DNA of 64,000 nt. Origin: Apoderus coryli. Its lineage: Eukaryota > Arthropoda > Insecta > Coleoptera > Attelabidae. A program made the position numbers and the translations under genes. The notes beneath the pieces were generated by a model. That model saw only the letters and a list, made by a program, of their open reading frames with translations. It had not been told where the DNA came from and ran no database searches. Location: NCBI GenBank assembly GCA_911728435.2, contig OU452206.1, forward strand, positions 7,036,297 to 7,100,296. Direction: 5' to 3'. Shown one piece after another: positions 22,511-33,910 of the stretch (positions are counted from its first letter, which is position 1; each line of letters begins with the position of its first letter).

Positions 22511-25260
22511 ATCGCAAAGATTATGTAACATTTAATAATGCAGTAAAACAGCTGTAATTTTACCTAAACCCTAATAATCGAACACTCAAAATTTCGTGCT
22601 CCTTGAGTAGATTTGCACTTTAGCATCTAATGAGAGCTGTTCTTTATTTTTATTTTCTTTAACAACCTATAGAAACTTTCAACCATAGCTCCCGTAAAAG
22701 GTATTGGTTGCTTTACCTCTTCAAAATTTTTTTTTATTGATGACAAACTCATTTTTCGGACGTTTTAGAGTGAAGATATGTTTAAAATTCTGGGAAACTA
22801 TACTGTATCCAGCTCGAGGTATAGGCGTCCCAGATTTCATCAGTTCTTCCACGTCATCGAAAGATACAACCCACACGAGACAGAGCCAATTCTGATTTTT
22901 AGTTTTTTAAAATAATTTGTACTGTTCCTCTGTGAGGCCCGAACACAATTTATGGAACTATCTATTTGACTCACGCGAGTCTTCCATTGTATGATAATTG
23001 CTCTTAACTATTTATCCTCTGATTACATTTAGCGCAAATGACTTACTGATTTCTACTGCAAACACTCAGGTAAACCCCTTCATGAAAAAATTGATACATC
23101 TGATAGAAACTAGAGCCTTGAAAGTTATTGTAAATAGCAAAATGATTTGGAATAATTAGGGCTATAGAACAGCTATGCGCTGCAATTGATAGTTTCCTGG
23201 AGTTACCTCTAATACGGCCAACTCTGGCAGCCTGGAGAGAATAGCAACATTAAATTACGTTGATGTCGACAGCATGGATGGTGTCGTCTACTGTATACAG
23301 GAGACGAAATCTCAGGGAAGATAAATAGATAGATTGCAGAGCAATAAAAGTGAGCAAACTAAATTAGACGTTTTACAGATGTTCATATTTAGAAGTTGGT
23401 TAACCTGGAGAAAGAATTCTCCATAACAGGGGGTGACAAGTAGAGGAACAGTATAAAAGACTAAATATGTTTTTTTATTGTATCCAACTGGAAATCTCAA
23501 AAATTTAATGTGGAATTCTTTACCATAACATAACCGTCTTTGCATCAACTAATCATTTATTCAGCGATGTAGCTACTCACCAATATCTCACAGGTCACGT
23601 TTATATAATAATTTCATTCATATTTAGCCACAAAAAAAAACGCTTCTATGAAATTGGATGTTCAGATACCTTTACTACTATACTCTATATAACGTTCTCC
23701 CGTGGAGCAACTAAATTCAAAAATATCACCATGTTTTATTAGACCATAAAATTATATGCCTGCCTGAAAATTTACGTGTTGAAATAACTAGCCGTAAAAT
23801 ATATTTTGCTGTAAAAAAACTATGAAATTTTCTATGGTATGATACTTATTATTATGCTGACTACCTTTTAGAAACCATAAACACAAAATAATAAAATTAA
23901 TACAAAAATTAACTGATGCCCTTGAGATTCAACTATCAGAGCCCCATAATGCTAATTAATAATTTCTATTTAGTATCTATTTATTAAGTAAAACCAAGTA
24001 AAGGTGGATTTATAGATTCAGTAACACAAAACATACCTGTAAGAAAATGAAAATCCCAAAAATGTCAAATAGATTTTTGTCTCACACGATACGTCCTAGT
24101 CGTAATGACCAAGATACATTTTTAGCCTAGAATAGTCTGAACTTTTAGATTCTCATAGGTAGGTACCTACTACAAAGAATAAAGAGTCGAAGGTGAAAAA
24201 AAAATCGGTAGAAAAATTACTGGACCCCCTCAATGAAAGTGTAGCTACATTGAAAAGCACTTTTAGATAAGATGATTTATGGCGAATTGCCATGAAATGA
24301 TCCATGGAATATATGCTGTCTTTGGTTGTCAACCCAGTCCCGTATATTAATTTGATATATCATAATTATTATGTGTAGGTATTATTAGGTTTTTTTTTTG
24401 TAGAATGTAGTGTAATTTACACATGTGTTCACCGCAAGTCGTCCGAATTATCTTGTACATTTTTTTATAAAAGGCCACTTCAACGTAAACAAAAAAAAAT
24501 ATATATAAATAAAATGGGATTAAATTTATTTTAATAACATAGTTGTCAAAACCAACAAACTCGCAGTTTAAGGAAGATTGAATTTGGGACCTATGAGAGA
24601 GTCCAATTAGGTAAAAAAACCTAGACAAATTTTGTAAAAAAAGAAAATAGAGTAAAATAATAATTGATGAAGTTATGAGGTCTGATAACTGAAAATCTGT
24701 TAATAAGAGATTTGAATATTTATGAAAATTTTGTGCCCAAAATAATTTTAGAATTTTAAATAAAGAATCAGATCGATTCATTAGTAGCACCGTAGATAAA
24801 CAAATATAGATGGTCAACGCTTATGGCAATATTAATACTCAAAAACAGCAGTGGTATCTCTACACAGACAGAGGAACCGCTAGTTCTCTAACAACCAATA
24901 GATGTTGCCACTATACGCTAGAACAGCAAAAAAAAAAAATTGTATTGTATCTACTGGCACTTGAATATGTTTATACCACAGCAAAGTGTATTTCTCGTTC
25001 GTAACAAACGTTGTGTGTTGAATGCTTATATACCTACCAGGTACGTCCAAAATATTTTGATAATTTTCAGACAAATTTAAATGTTGAATAACTAAAATTA
25101 ATTTTATTTTTTTTTTTATTATATGTGTAAAATGTAGGTATTAATGAAAAGAACTTTCTCATTATCTCATCTATGTTTGTTTATCTATGGTAGCATTATA
25201 CCATACCACTTATTGATCAAATATGAATAGTGAATAATACATGTGTATTGTCCTTATGTA
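22511..25260. other. Long stretch without recognised gene
   Basis: No terminal repeats or protein motifs were recognised. A 156-codon minus-strand frame at 24347-24817 is rich in I, L, F, Y and N from AT-rich codons and looks like chance. Occasional AT microsatellites only. Confidence 0.45.
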
Positions 25261-25566
25261 TAAAGGGTGGTTCAAAAAGCAGCAATGCATGGTTTCCAAG
25301 ATACAAGGTGTTATAGTTTTTCTGTAAATAACGGTTTTTTTAATTAAAAAAAAATGTACGCCACTGAATTTAATTTCGATATTGTCTTGAGATATAGCAA
25401 CTAAAACTACAAGTTTGTTATCTCTTTTATTTTTTTATATGTTGCTTCGTCTACGAGATAAAAATTTAAAAGTTTTTCAACATACCAATAATATTTGCGA
25501 ATAATTCGACTAAAAATCAGTAACGTTGATTGCGCCAATCATTTTGAATTTAAATTTGTTGAACAT
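25261..25566 (+). repeat. Tc1/mariner-like relic, leader only
   Basis: It matches the leaders at 21490-21840 and 1049-1278/2182-2216: 'gtttccaagatacaaggtgt', 'ctacgagataaaaatttaa', 'atatttgcgaataattcgac', 'cagtaacgttga' and 'gccaatcattttgaat'. It gives the uninterrupted reference that shows where the LINE at 1284 inserted. No coding part remains. Confidence 0.75.
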
Positions 25567-26123
25567 GAATCACTATAATGCCGAGATGACCGTTTAAAAA
25601 AACTGTTTTGGCGAAGATTTTAAATTCCAATTCTTCCCTAATAAAAAGAAGAAAATACATTTTGTATGATAATAAAACATATTCTACTTATTATTTATGT
25701 TATTTTACGTGCACTTTTCTCCGCAATGACGGCGTATGTGTATATAAATATTGTAGTAAAGTACTGCTTGTGGAAAATAAATGTGTCAAGACTATTCAAG
25801 TTTAATTTTGCATATAGAGTAAACCCTCCAAAATATTTCATATCGGGCAATTTCATTTTGGCAAGGAAATAGCTTGTAAAATGCAACTACTTGTAACGAG
25901 TCAAACACTAGAATTTCATTGGCTGCAGCTCAATTGTTTGAATATACAGGGTTACTCACGTCCAACAGAATATTGATTTTTTTAATTTTTTATTATAAAC
26001 TACACCGAATCATATAAATTGGATCATAATTGTCTTTATTTTGTGATATAATATTTTACCTTCTGTCATAAAATTTGTATTCACTTTAAATTTATTTATC
26101 TGAAACTATATTCGCTTTAAATA
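25567..26123. other. Stretch without recognised gene
   Basis: Only short AT-rich frames on both strands. 'tacagggtt' at 25945 may be a worn transposon end. Confidence 0.45.
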
Positions 26124-26660
26124 TTAAAAAAATCGGTTGTCTCGACCCAAAACTTTCCCGACAAGATATAATATAATCAAAAATATATGACCTGCTTCAC
26201 GAAACAGAATTTTAATAATTATTATTATTTTCATTAGTTCCAATAAACTAACGTAAGAAACTAACTACTTTATTCAAAAATTAGAAAAAAAAATATTGCC
26301 CGCCCTGGGAATCGAGCCCATAACCTTCCGCATGCGAAGCACATACACATACCTAATTACTGTATTATATTATTATTATATTCTAAAAAGAATTATAGGT
26401 TCCAATTACCTAACTGGTAAAATTTTAAACGCAATTTTCTCGAGAATTTTGAGGGGCAAATATCAAAAGTAACCTATCTCTGTAAAGCAGATGAAAAATG
26501 CTTTAAAATGATGTATCACTCGACCTCTACTGCTATTTGGAAATTTAGCGGTTGTGTGATAGATCACAGGGCTAGAGCCATTTGAAACAAAAACTAATGG
26601 ATCCATCCTAGGACACTCCCAAACTCATACACCAAAATTTAGCCATCAGAGTCGAAAGGG
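26124..26660 (+). repeat. tRNA-like composite repeat, copy A
   Basis: Starts at 'aaaaaaatcggttgt' and runs through 'tttcccgacaag', 'atatatgacctgc' and a minus-strand tRNA-like module at about 26297-26360, then 'tttaaacgcaattttctcga', 'gatgtatcactcga' and 'actcccaaactcatac'. Copies B and C share the same order. This copy has the most damaged tRNA-like part and loses similarity near 26660. Confidence 0.8.
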
Positions 26661-27626
26661 TTCAACACAATTCCTAACAAACTCCAGCGAATGAAATTTC
26701 TGATTAGGAATCAAAAAGAACGCCAGAACATTTTTGAATTCAAAAATAAACAAAAACAAATCGTAGATATTGTCGTTACAAAGATTAGAAAATACAAATT
26801 TAAAATGATACATTATTTTCCACTAAAACACGTTTTAAGTCATACAGAGATTTCTTACTCATAAACGCACTTGAGAAAGGTAGTGGTGAAATAGAAGTAC
26901 GAGTATTTTGTTTTTAGGCGCTTTTTACTTAATTTTCATGTGACCGTAGCGAACGGCTAGTCTTATGTAAGTAAACGAAAATCTTATTTTATTTTAATAA
27001 ATAATTTAAAATGTTATGCAGTATCGTCAGTGTTTAAAAAAATAACAAGATAGGTATAAAATTCAGTAACGCAAAAATCAATGAGACGCTCAACAAACAA
27101 TATTCAGCTCAGTACAGTGGCTATAGAGATCTTTTTTTGATAAATTAACTCCTGTATAAAATGTGTCATTTAAAGTTGACTGTTTTGTCATTTTGACAGC
27201 GATAAAAAAGTTCGTTTTTTATCACCGATAAAAACGCCTGTTCCTCTTAAGCGTCTACATCTAGTATGCTTACGTCTGCCCTGTCAGTTCTTTAAGTATA
27301 TTGTTTATAATTGATACTGAAACATTACAACATACAACACCAAACCAAACAATTTATTACAATTGTGTATTTATTAACTGTTCATTTAAATAATTTAATT
27401 GTATCAATAAAGATAATTATTGTTGTTGTTCATTAATGTATTCGGTCGTTAATTTATCTTGCCAAAAAACACTCGAGCTTTTCTTTTAAGGATACATTTC
27501 TTTTTAACTCAAAATTTCTCCATCAGTTTGCTCGCAAAATTATTTCGAAACAAAAAGAAATTTATCCGATAAAAAAAAAGCTCTTGTGTTTTTACTGTTG
27601 ACTAAAAACATCAAAGCCTGGTTCTT
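26661..27626. other. Stretch without recognised gene
   Basis: AT-rich. At 27340-27435 'caataaagataatta' followed by 'ttgttgttgtt' resembles a LINE 3' end with a simple-repeat tail on the plus strand, but no coding part supports it. Confidence 0.4.
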
Positions 27627-27652
27627 TAATGCCCGTTTGCACCACATACCGT

Positions 27653-27878
27653 TTAAGTCACGATTTGTTCTAAGAGGCGCTTAGCATCTATTTTTTATTG
27701 CACCGCGTTAAAACGTCACTTTAAATTTGCCGAAGTGTCACTTAAGTGAAGTGTTGAAGAATATTTTAAGTCACGATTTGTTCTAAGAGTCGCTTAGCAT
27801 CTATTTTTTATTGCACCACGTTAAAACGTCACTTTAAATTTGCCTAAGTGTTCCTTAAGTTAAGACTCGAAAATTCTC
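27653..27878 (+). repeat. 113-bp tandem duplication inside Harbinger end
   Basis: Two units starting 'ttaagtcacgatttgttcta' at 27653 and 27766 follow the left inverted repeat. They differ by a handful of bases. They are absent from the second unit of the composite. Confidence 0.88.
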
Positions 27879-27959
27879 TTCTTAAATGGAATTCTAACCT
27901 CAATATTGCTTTTATATTTTTCATTATTGGGTTGTTTACATTGTGTGGCGATTAAAAAT

Positions 27960-28160
27960 ATGGGATTATTGGATGATGATCTTGATGTTTTCGAATTAAT
28001 TGAACATGGATTTCCAAGGAGGGTGTATGAAAGGCCGAATTATTTTTAAGATATGGAAAATTTAAGTTTTTTTCAAAGATTTCGACTGACGAAGCCTACG
28101 ATTCGGCCTATCCTATACCAAATTGAGCATTTTTACTAGAATTTGATGAGATATGACAGC
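27960..28160 (+). pseudogene. Harbinger-like ORF, N-terminal remnant 1
   Basis: From the ATG at 27960 the frame reads MGLLDDDLDVFELIEHGFPR, then RVYERPNYF and a stop. Reading on past the stop gives NLSFFQRFRLTK. This pattern (acidic start, ..HGFPR..YER.NYF, LSFF.RFRL.K) matches the N-terminus of HARBI1-type nucleases of PIF/Harbinger elements. The nuclease domain with its catalytic triad is gone. A near-identical remnant lies at 28839-29060. Confidence 0.68.
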
Positions 28161-28399
28161 TTTCATTAGAAGATAAAGACTAGAAAGGGTCTTTGTGCTT
28201 AACATACCTATTACTATTATATAGAGGTATAAATTATTGAGCTAGGGTATCAACAACAATAAATTAAAACCATAACAACTATTCGCAACTATACTTATAA
28301 ATTATTATTTTATATGTAGCAATAAAAATTATTGCTGTTATAAACGAGTTTGTTTTTGCTTTTTATCTAGTAACAGATTCAGTTGTTTATACTATTCAG

Positions 28400-28546
28400 A
28401 GCACTAGCTTATGGCGCCAAAATATTCAAACAGCAAAAACAAAGCGAAATGCACGCCACCGATCCGCGACGGCCACCCACGGAAACACGACCCAAGGGCG
28501 AACGTTCCCATTGGCTCGGTATAAAAGGAAATTAACGTATGCTTAC
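28400..28546 (+). promoter_or_regulatory. GC-rich island with CCAAT and TATA-like boxes
   Basis: About 140 bp stand out from AT-rich surroundings: 'ccaccgatccgcgacggcca' and 'gggcgaacgttcccattggc', then TATAAAAGG at 28520. An inverted CCAAT (ATTGG) lies about 8 bp upstream of the TATA-like box. It is present only in the first Harbinger unit. Core promoter activity is inference; no gene follows. Confidence 0.35.
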
Positions 28547-28838
28547 CTACTGCCCGACCAAAAAACTCTTCTTCATTGTCGGCTACCTTAAATTTGCTAT
28601 GTTGACAAATTTACCCGATACTTAACTAAGTGCTATCTACGCATGATTCGGTGCAATCAATTCCGTTCTTAAAATTTAGGTGACCCTTAACTATTCTCTA
28701 CTTAAACTGTATGTGGTGCCAACGGGCATAAGTTGACTCGAGAAATCTTTTCTTAAATGGAATTCTAACCTCAATATTGCTTTTATATTTTTCATTATTG
28801 GGTTGTTTACTGTGTGTGGCGATTAAAAAATTAAAAAT

Positions 28839-29060
28839 ATGGAATTATTTGACGAGGATCTTGATGTTTTCGAATTAATTGAACATGGATTTCCAAGGAG
28901 GGTTTATGAAAGGCCGAATTATTTTTAGATACGGACAATTTAAATTTTTTTCAAAGATTTCGACTGACGAAGACTACGATTCGGTCTATCCTAGACCAAA
29001 TTGAGCATTTTTACTAGAATTTGATGAGCTGACAGCTTTCAATAGAAGATATTTTAGTAG
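28839..29060 (+). pseudogene. Harbinger-like ORF, N-terminal remnant 2
   Basis: From the ATG at 28839 it reads MELFDEDLDVFELIEHGFPR, then RVYERPNYF and a stop, the same stop position as remnant 1. The next block again encodes FFQRF.LTK after a frame change. The shared early stop shows that it predates the duplication of the two units. Confidence 0.68.
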
Positions 29061-29589
29061 GAAAGACCGAAAAGCGTCTTTATGCTTAACATACCTATTA
29101 TATATATATATAGAGGTACTGAGGAAATAGTCGATATTAAAAAATAATAATAGAGGTATATACCTATGTATTAAAACCATAACAACTTCACGTTTACAGT
29201 TTATTTAATTATTAATCCACAAAAGAATAAATAAGCTAACAACTCTACTTATGTTCCCAGGTAAATAATAACCTAAAACTATTTTTGAATATAAATCACA
29301 AAATATGTTAGTAGTAGCACTCATCTAGTTAAATCTTATAATAGAAACAGACCAATATAGGTACATGTAATAAATACATTTCAAATATATAATAATAACA
29401 ATAGATAAATTTAACAATGGAAAATAATAACAAAAAGTTAATTTTATTAATTTGAATGATGCCACAATTATGATCCAACAATATCGATGAGGAACTTCTT
29501 TCTCGTTGGAAGTGTAGTTTGGAGGTCTTCTCTTTCTTTATGTATCACTAACTTCCATCGTATTATATTAAAAATGTATTTAATAATAA

Positions 29590-29747
29590 AAAGAAAATAA
29601 TTTTGTGGTATAGCGGACAAAATGACTGTATTTTCCTACAGAAGGGACTTTGGGTAATGTAATTTAGCAGGGCCTCAGTCTAAACAAAGTCCCTTGTGTA
29701 GGTAAAACCAGTCATTTTGTCCGCTATGCCACAAAATTATTTTGTTT
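29590..29747. repeat. Fold-back repeat, ~63-bp arms
   Basis: Arms at 29590-29652 and 29685-29747 are close reverse complements: 'gaaaataattttgtggtata', 'gcggacaaaatgact' and 'gggactttg' on the left return inverted on the right. The loop is 32 nt. It is nested in the second Harbinger unit. A related single arm lies at 17257-17345. Confidence 0.85.
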
Positions 29748-30390
29748 CTATTATATTTACGGACACAATTTCACTCTAGTATTTAATAATTTTCGTTCAC
29801 ATTCACAATCAAAACTAATGTTTACATTATGAATTATTATGAAAACAAAACTGAAGAGGTTAAAAGTTAAAATATTACCTACTGCCCGACCAAAAAACTC
29901 TTCTTCATTGTCGGCTACCTTAAATTTGCTATGTTGACAAATTTACCCGATACTTAACTAAGTGCTACCTACTCATGATTCGGTGCAATCAATTCCGTTC
30001 TAAGGAATACTTAAAATTTAGGTGACTCTTAACTATTCTCTACTTAAACTGTATGTGGTGCAAACGGGCATAAAAGATTCAACTTAGTGTAGTTAAGATG
30101 TAGATAATGTGCTGGCTCGATTTACCTTCTTATTAGGGGTTTTACGGCCTAATTTTAATTGTAGAAAATATTTGATATTTTCAAATATTTCTCTCATGTG
30201 TTAAAACCATAAAAGGTGTGCAATTTGCGAAGAATTACAGCGGCAATTGCATTGTAGAAAATGGAAATGAACAATCGAAAGTTGCACCGCAGGTTCCTCT
30301 GGGTTCCAGACGTCAAACATGTCACCTGACAATTAACGTCAAGTTCACATTATGATTATTTTGATGTGTTATTTTCAATAAGGTACCAGT

Positions 30391-31010
30391 AATAAAAAAA
30401 TCGGTTGTGTCGCCCCAAAATTTTCCCGACAAGGTATAATTTAACCTAAAATATATGACCTGCGTAACGAAACAGACTTTTAATAATAATAATTATTCTA
30501 ATTGTATTATTTTCATTATTTCCAATAAACTGCTTTATTCAAAAAATATAAAAAAAGTATTGGCACTCGAACTCAGAACCTTCCGCATGCGAAGCACACG
30601 CTCTATCAATGACGCCACAAAACCCTCTTTGAAATTATTTAATAATTCTAAGAAGATATATTCCAACTACCTAACTGGTGACATTTTAAACGCAATTTCC
30701 TCGAGAATTATGGAGGCAAATATCAAAAGTGAGCTGTCGCTGCGAAGCAGATAAAAAATGCTTGAAATTGATGTATCACTCGACTCCTACCGCTATTTGA
30801 AAATTTAGCGTTTGTGTTCACCCCTACTACAGGGCTTAAGCGATTTCAACCAAAAACTAATGGGTTCATCCTAGGACTCCCCCAAACTCATAGACCAAAA
30901 TTTTGCTTAATTAAAGGTTAAACCGTTTAGGCGCTATCATGGAAGAATACATACAAACAGACAGACTTCCATCTGGAAATGGTCTTAATAGTTATAATAG
31001 ACTTAGACTC
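30391..31010 (+). repeat. tRNA-like composite repeat, copy B
   Basis: Best preserved member with copy C. Order: 'aaaaaaatcggttgtgtcgc', 'ttcccgacaagg', 'atatatgacctgcg', the minus-strand tRNA-like module (30559-30628), 'tttaaacgcaatttcctcga', 'gatgtatcactcga', 'actaatgggttcatcctagg', 'gcgctatcatgg', and a (CAGA)n-like run before 'cttccatctggaaatggtc'. It has no protein-coding content. Confidence 0.85.
30559..30628 (-). other. tRNA-Ala(CGC)-like module in repeat
   Basis: On the minus strand the segment reads TGGCGTCATTGATAGAGC (box A / D-arm), GCTTCGCATG (anticodon-loop region with CGC) and GAGTTCGAGTGCC (box B / T-arm), followed by TACTTTTTTT, a plausible Pol III terminator. The same module, with T-run, is at 42599-42672 and, more decayed, at 26297-26360. 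The stems are imperfect and the acceptor arm is not convincing, so this is a tRNA-derived repeat module rather than a functional tRNA gene. Confidence 0.7.
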
Positions 31011-31014
31011 TTCC

Positions 31015-31690
31015 AAATTATTGAAAACCTTTTTATTGGTTTAATATAGTATAACCCAAAGCATTAACCATAAAAAATAAATCACGTTGGCGTTCGAAAA
31101 GAGTGTAAAAAGGGGTTAAAACTTAAAAAATCATATTTCCTAAACATAGCAGAAATATTGACTAGTTTTTTTATAGCTTTGATAGAATATAACCTATGAA
31201 ATATATCACAAAATTTTTTGCTTACATAGGCGTTCTTAAAGAGCGGGAAAAGGGTCAAAATAACAAAAGTTTCCTATATAAACTTATTCGAAATATGCAA
31301 TAATTTTCCATAATTGTGATAGAATATAACTTAAAACATGTCACATAGAATAATTGGTTCACATAGGCGTTCACAAATAGTGCAAAAATGGTCGAAATTT
31401 AAAAAAAAATATCCTCCAAACATACCAGAAAAATTGGCTAATTAGATACTTGTAGTTTTGATGTAAGATAACCTACAAAATGCAGCATAAAAAGTTTTGT
31501 TTACATAGGCGTTCATAGATAATAGAAAAAGGGTCAAAAAATGAGACTGTTAAAATTCTGTATGTAGTAATTGGTGTTAAAAATACACGACAAGAAATTT
31601 ATACGACCTACAATAGGCACCAGTAAAAAAGTTAGATAGGCGTTCGTAAATAGTGGAAAAGAGTTCAAATAAAAACATGTTATTCGAAAT
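31015..31690 (+). repeat. Degenerate tandem array, ~137-bp unit, 5 copies
   Basis: The motif 'GGCGTTC' with preceding 'acata' recurs at 31089, 31229, 31366, 31508 and 31639, giving spacings of 140, 137, 142 and 131 bp. Each unit also has 'aaaaagggt(c/t)aaa', a 'cagaaa.att' or 'cgaaatat' block, and 'gata(g)aatataacct'. Units are clearly diverged. It begins immediately after composite repeat copy B. Confidence 0.8.
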
Positions 31691-32529
31691 ATGGAATCAT
31701 TTAAATAGAAAATATTCGGAAATATAGCTTTATGACCAAGAGTGTTACGAGAAAGATAAATGTCAAAATGCTCATACAAATATTATTTTTACGCTTAAAT
31801 ATGAAGAGCTGTTCGTGCCTCGACGGCAACAGTATATTATTATTATTTTGGTTCTTGTTTCTCTGATTTGGAAAATATTCAAATAAACCACATTCCTGCA
31901 TCAAAATTAACCAGATTTTGCATGCATTCTGAATTTTGATGCACTTGTGCAACGATGATGCTCTGTTGATTTTATTATTATTCAAACGAAAAAAAAATTC
32001 TTTGCTATGTTACTAATAATCGAGTTACCACAGCAAACGGAATAGGACCTTAATTTCGGTAACTTATATGGCCTGTTTAACTGAACTCATATACGAGTAA
32101 TACAAATTCTAAAGACCAACTTTGACCATTAACAGCTCACATACACAAAAAGTCTGATCGCACCAGTCTCATGTTCAAAATACCTAGTTGTTATAATAAT
32201 AGCAAAATTAATCAAATGTTTTTTTTAGTTGTTAAAGCTAGTTCAAGCAGTTTTAATTAATAATATTGTTACCAAGTAGGTGGTAGAGATGCGAATACGG
32301 AGTGTAGAAAGCCGCTGTATACGGTCTGTAATGATTAATGTACCAAAAATGTTTTAATTGCTATGGTTTGTGGTTATACGGTGTGTTGCAGTAGATTAAA
32401 CAGCAAAGTGTAAAAAGATGATTTAATAAATGGAAGACCAGGATATTGAGACAGTTCCAAGTCGGTTGGATGTTTCTGGAAACACGTAAATTAAATATTA
32501 AGCCTCAAATATATGTAATAAAAAATTCC
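31691..32529. other. Stretch without recognised gene
   Basis: AT-rich. Minus-strand frames over the tandem array and beyond show no recognisable motif. Nothing supported. Confidence 0.45.
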
Positions 32530-33396
32530 CGCTATATTCTATGAGAGATAGAAGATTATTTCATAGTTGCACATTATTCCACTCTGTCATAGTAACAAAG
32601 AAGCCGGAATATTTGTTTAGTAAAATCAAATTCAATCGTGACATTCATGGTAGAAATACCCGTTTCCGCTCTTACATTTCAGCGCCGCAACATAGGACGA
32701 CATTCTTCAAAAGATCGTTTTCATATTCTGTGTTTAAATTGTACAATTCACTTCCAGTTGAATTAAAATCCCTGAATAAAAAAAGTTTTAGCAAGAAATT
32801 ACGCAATATGCTGATGGAGGGTAACTATATATTTCAGTAGCCTCTCGGGCTGTAATTTTGCTATCAATGCCATCATACCTGGGTACTGCCTCCATCTTAC
32901 CGCTGAGCCATACCCGTTTGTCAGGTTTTCAAATTTTATTTTTTTTTTATTCTTAAATGTTGATGTATGTTTGTGTATGTAATGTATGTATGTATGTTTA
33001 AATACCTTAGAGTAAGTTAAATTACCGATTTAATTAAAATTATAATTAGTGGATAGTTGTTGATGTTTGTGGTAGTTAATTTTATTATTGCAAATATGGA
33101 TTATCATTATATTTATAGTCTGATAATAATTTAACGGTTTTTGTTATTCAAGAATATTTTTTTTTTAGTTAGGGTTAGGTGTATAGAGTGAATTCTCACT
33201 CGAGAATGGAACTTTTTCACAGGTTTTATTACCTATGAAATTGAATCCAAACCTCGCCTTTTGACACCAGTTTTTGAATTTCTGTTTGTATACAGAGAAA
33301 TAAGAATTTTTTTTTATTTATTTTTGTTGTAATTTAATTTGTTGGTTGTCAATAAAGACTATTATTATTATTATTACTATTATTTATTATTATATA
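32530..33396 (+). mobile_element. 5'-truncated LINE with (ATT)n tail
   Basis: The unit holds a 100-codon reverse transcriptase C-terminus, about 500 bp of 3' UTR, and an ending 'ttgtcaataaagactattat' merging into (ATT)n up to about 33396. The AATAAA lies close to the tail. No target duplication could be fixed at the left. Confidence 0.72.
32541..32840 (+). pseudogene. LINE reverse transcriptase, last 100 codons
   Basis: The frame reads MRDRRLFHSCTLFHSVIVTK, then YLFSKIKFNRDIHGRNTRFR, and ends LKSLNKKSFSKKLRNMLMEG. The pattern (RR..H...F....T..P.YL..KI......H...TR....  ..P......F..SFSY.....YN.LP..LK......F...L) is the standard C-terminal tail after the RT domain in jockey- and CR1-like LINEs. 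The initiator Met is incidental, because the RT core upstream is truncated. No stop occurs within these codons. Confidence 0.75.
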
Positions 33397-33768
33397 TTAC
33401 ATTGAATTGGTGAGGAACAGTGGCAGTTTCTCCATGGGAGCACATAAGCACGTGCACCCTCATACAATTCAACAGTTCACAGCCATAGAATTAAAAAGAT
33501 AAAAAAAAAGTAATAATAAATGTTTAACTTATATAATAATAAAAATATTAACTATTGTTACAAGCCGAATTTTCTAGCTCAGTAACAAATCTCTCCTCAC
33601 GCCTTACACAGTCAAACTAACGTGCATCATAGCACCGTATTATTCGTACTCTTGATGACAGCAGTCGCACATGCGTTGATTAAGCGGTATAGGCACAGTT
33701 TATATACAGTTACTTTACCTCGTTTCGGCACCTTTGTTACCTCTGTCTTAAAACCAATTCGCCGCCGC
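33397..33768. other. Stretch without recognised gene
   Basis: Moderately GC-richer than its surroundings, with no reading frame or repeat recognised. Confidence 0.45.
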
Positions 33769-33910
33769 TTATAGTTATAGTATAGTAGCTTATAGTATAT
33801 ATAGATATAGTATATATAGTAGCGGGCCAGAAATGTGGCTGGGATTGCGACAAGTCGATGCCGTTTTTAGCGTCTACTGACACTTCTTATCTATAGTTAT
33901 TATTCTATGG
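33769..33910 (+). repeat. Interspersed repeat, copy 2 (about 142 bp)
   Basis: Close match to 908-1048, in the same orientation and with the same two ends. It differs by about a dozen bases and one 5-bp gap in the AT-rich part. Different flanks on both sides show that it is dispersed, not a segmental duplication. Confidence 0.65.

Larger units (their letters stand above)
27630..30070 (+). mobile_element. PIF/Harbinger-like composite, three ends
   Basis: The left end TGCCCGTTTGCACCACATAC at 27630 is preceded by TAA. Its inverted partner occurs twice: ending at 28728 and at 30070, each followed by TAA. A TAA (TWA) target duplication is typical of PIF/Harbinger. The segment 27853-28728 is repeated as 28729-30070, both with the same beginnings of a Harbinger-like ORF and the same last 180 bp. 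The second unit carries the fold-back at 29590-29747; the first carries a GC-rich insert at about 28400-28540. It is non-autonomous: only N-terminal coding scraps remain. Confidence 0.78.

Noticed and set aside
24347..24817. 156-codon minus-strand reading frame
   Set aside because: Composition is that expected of AT-rich DNA (I, L, F, Y, N), with no motif or repeat support.
30559..30628. Functional tRNA-Ala gene
   Set aside because: Box A, anticodon and box B regions are recognisable, but stems are imperfect, the acceptor arm is not convincing, and it recurs inside a dispersed repeat.
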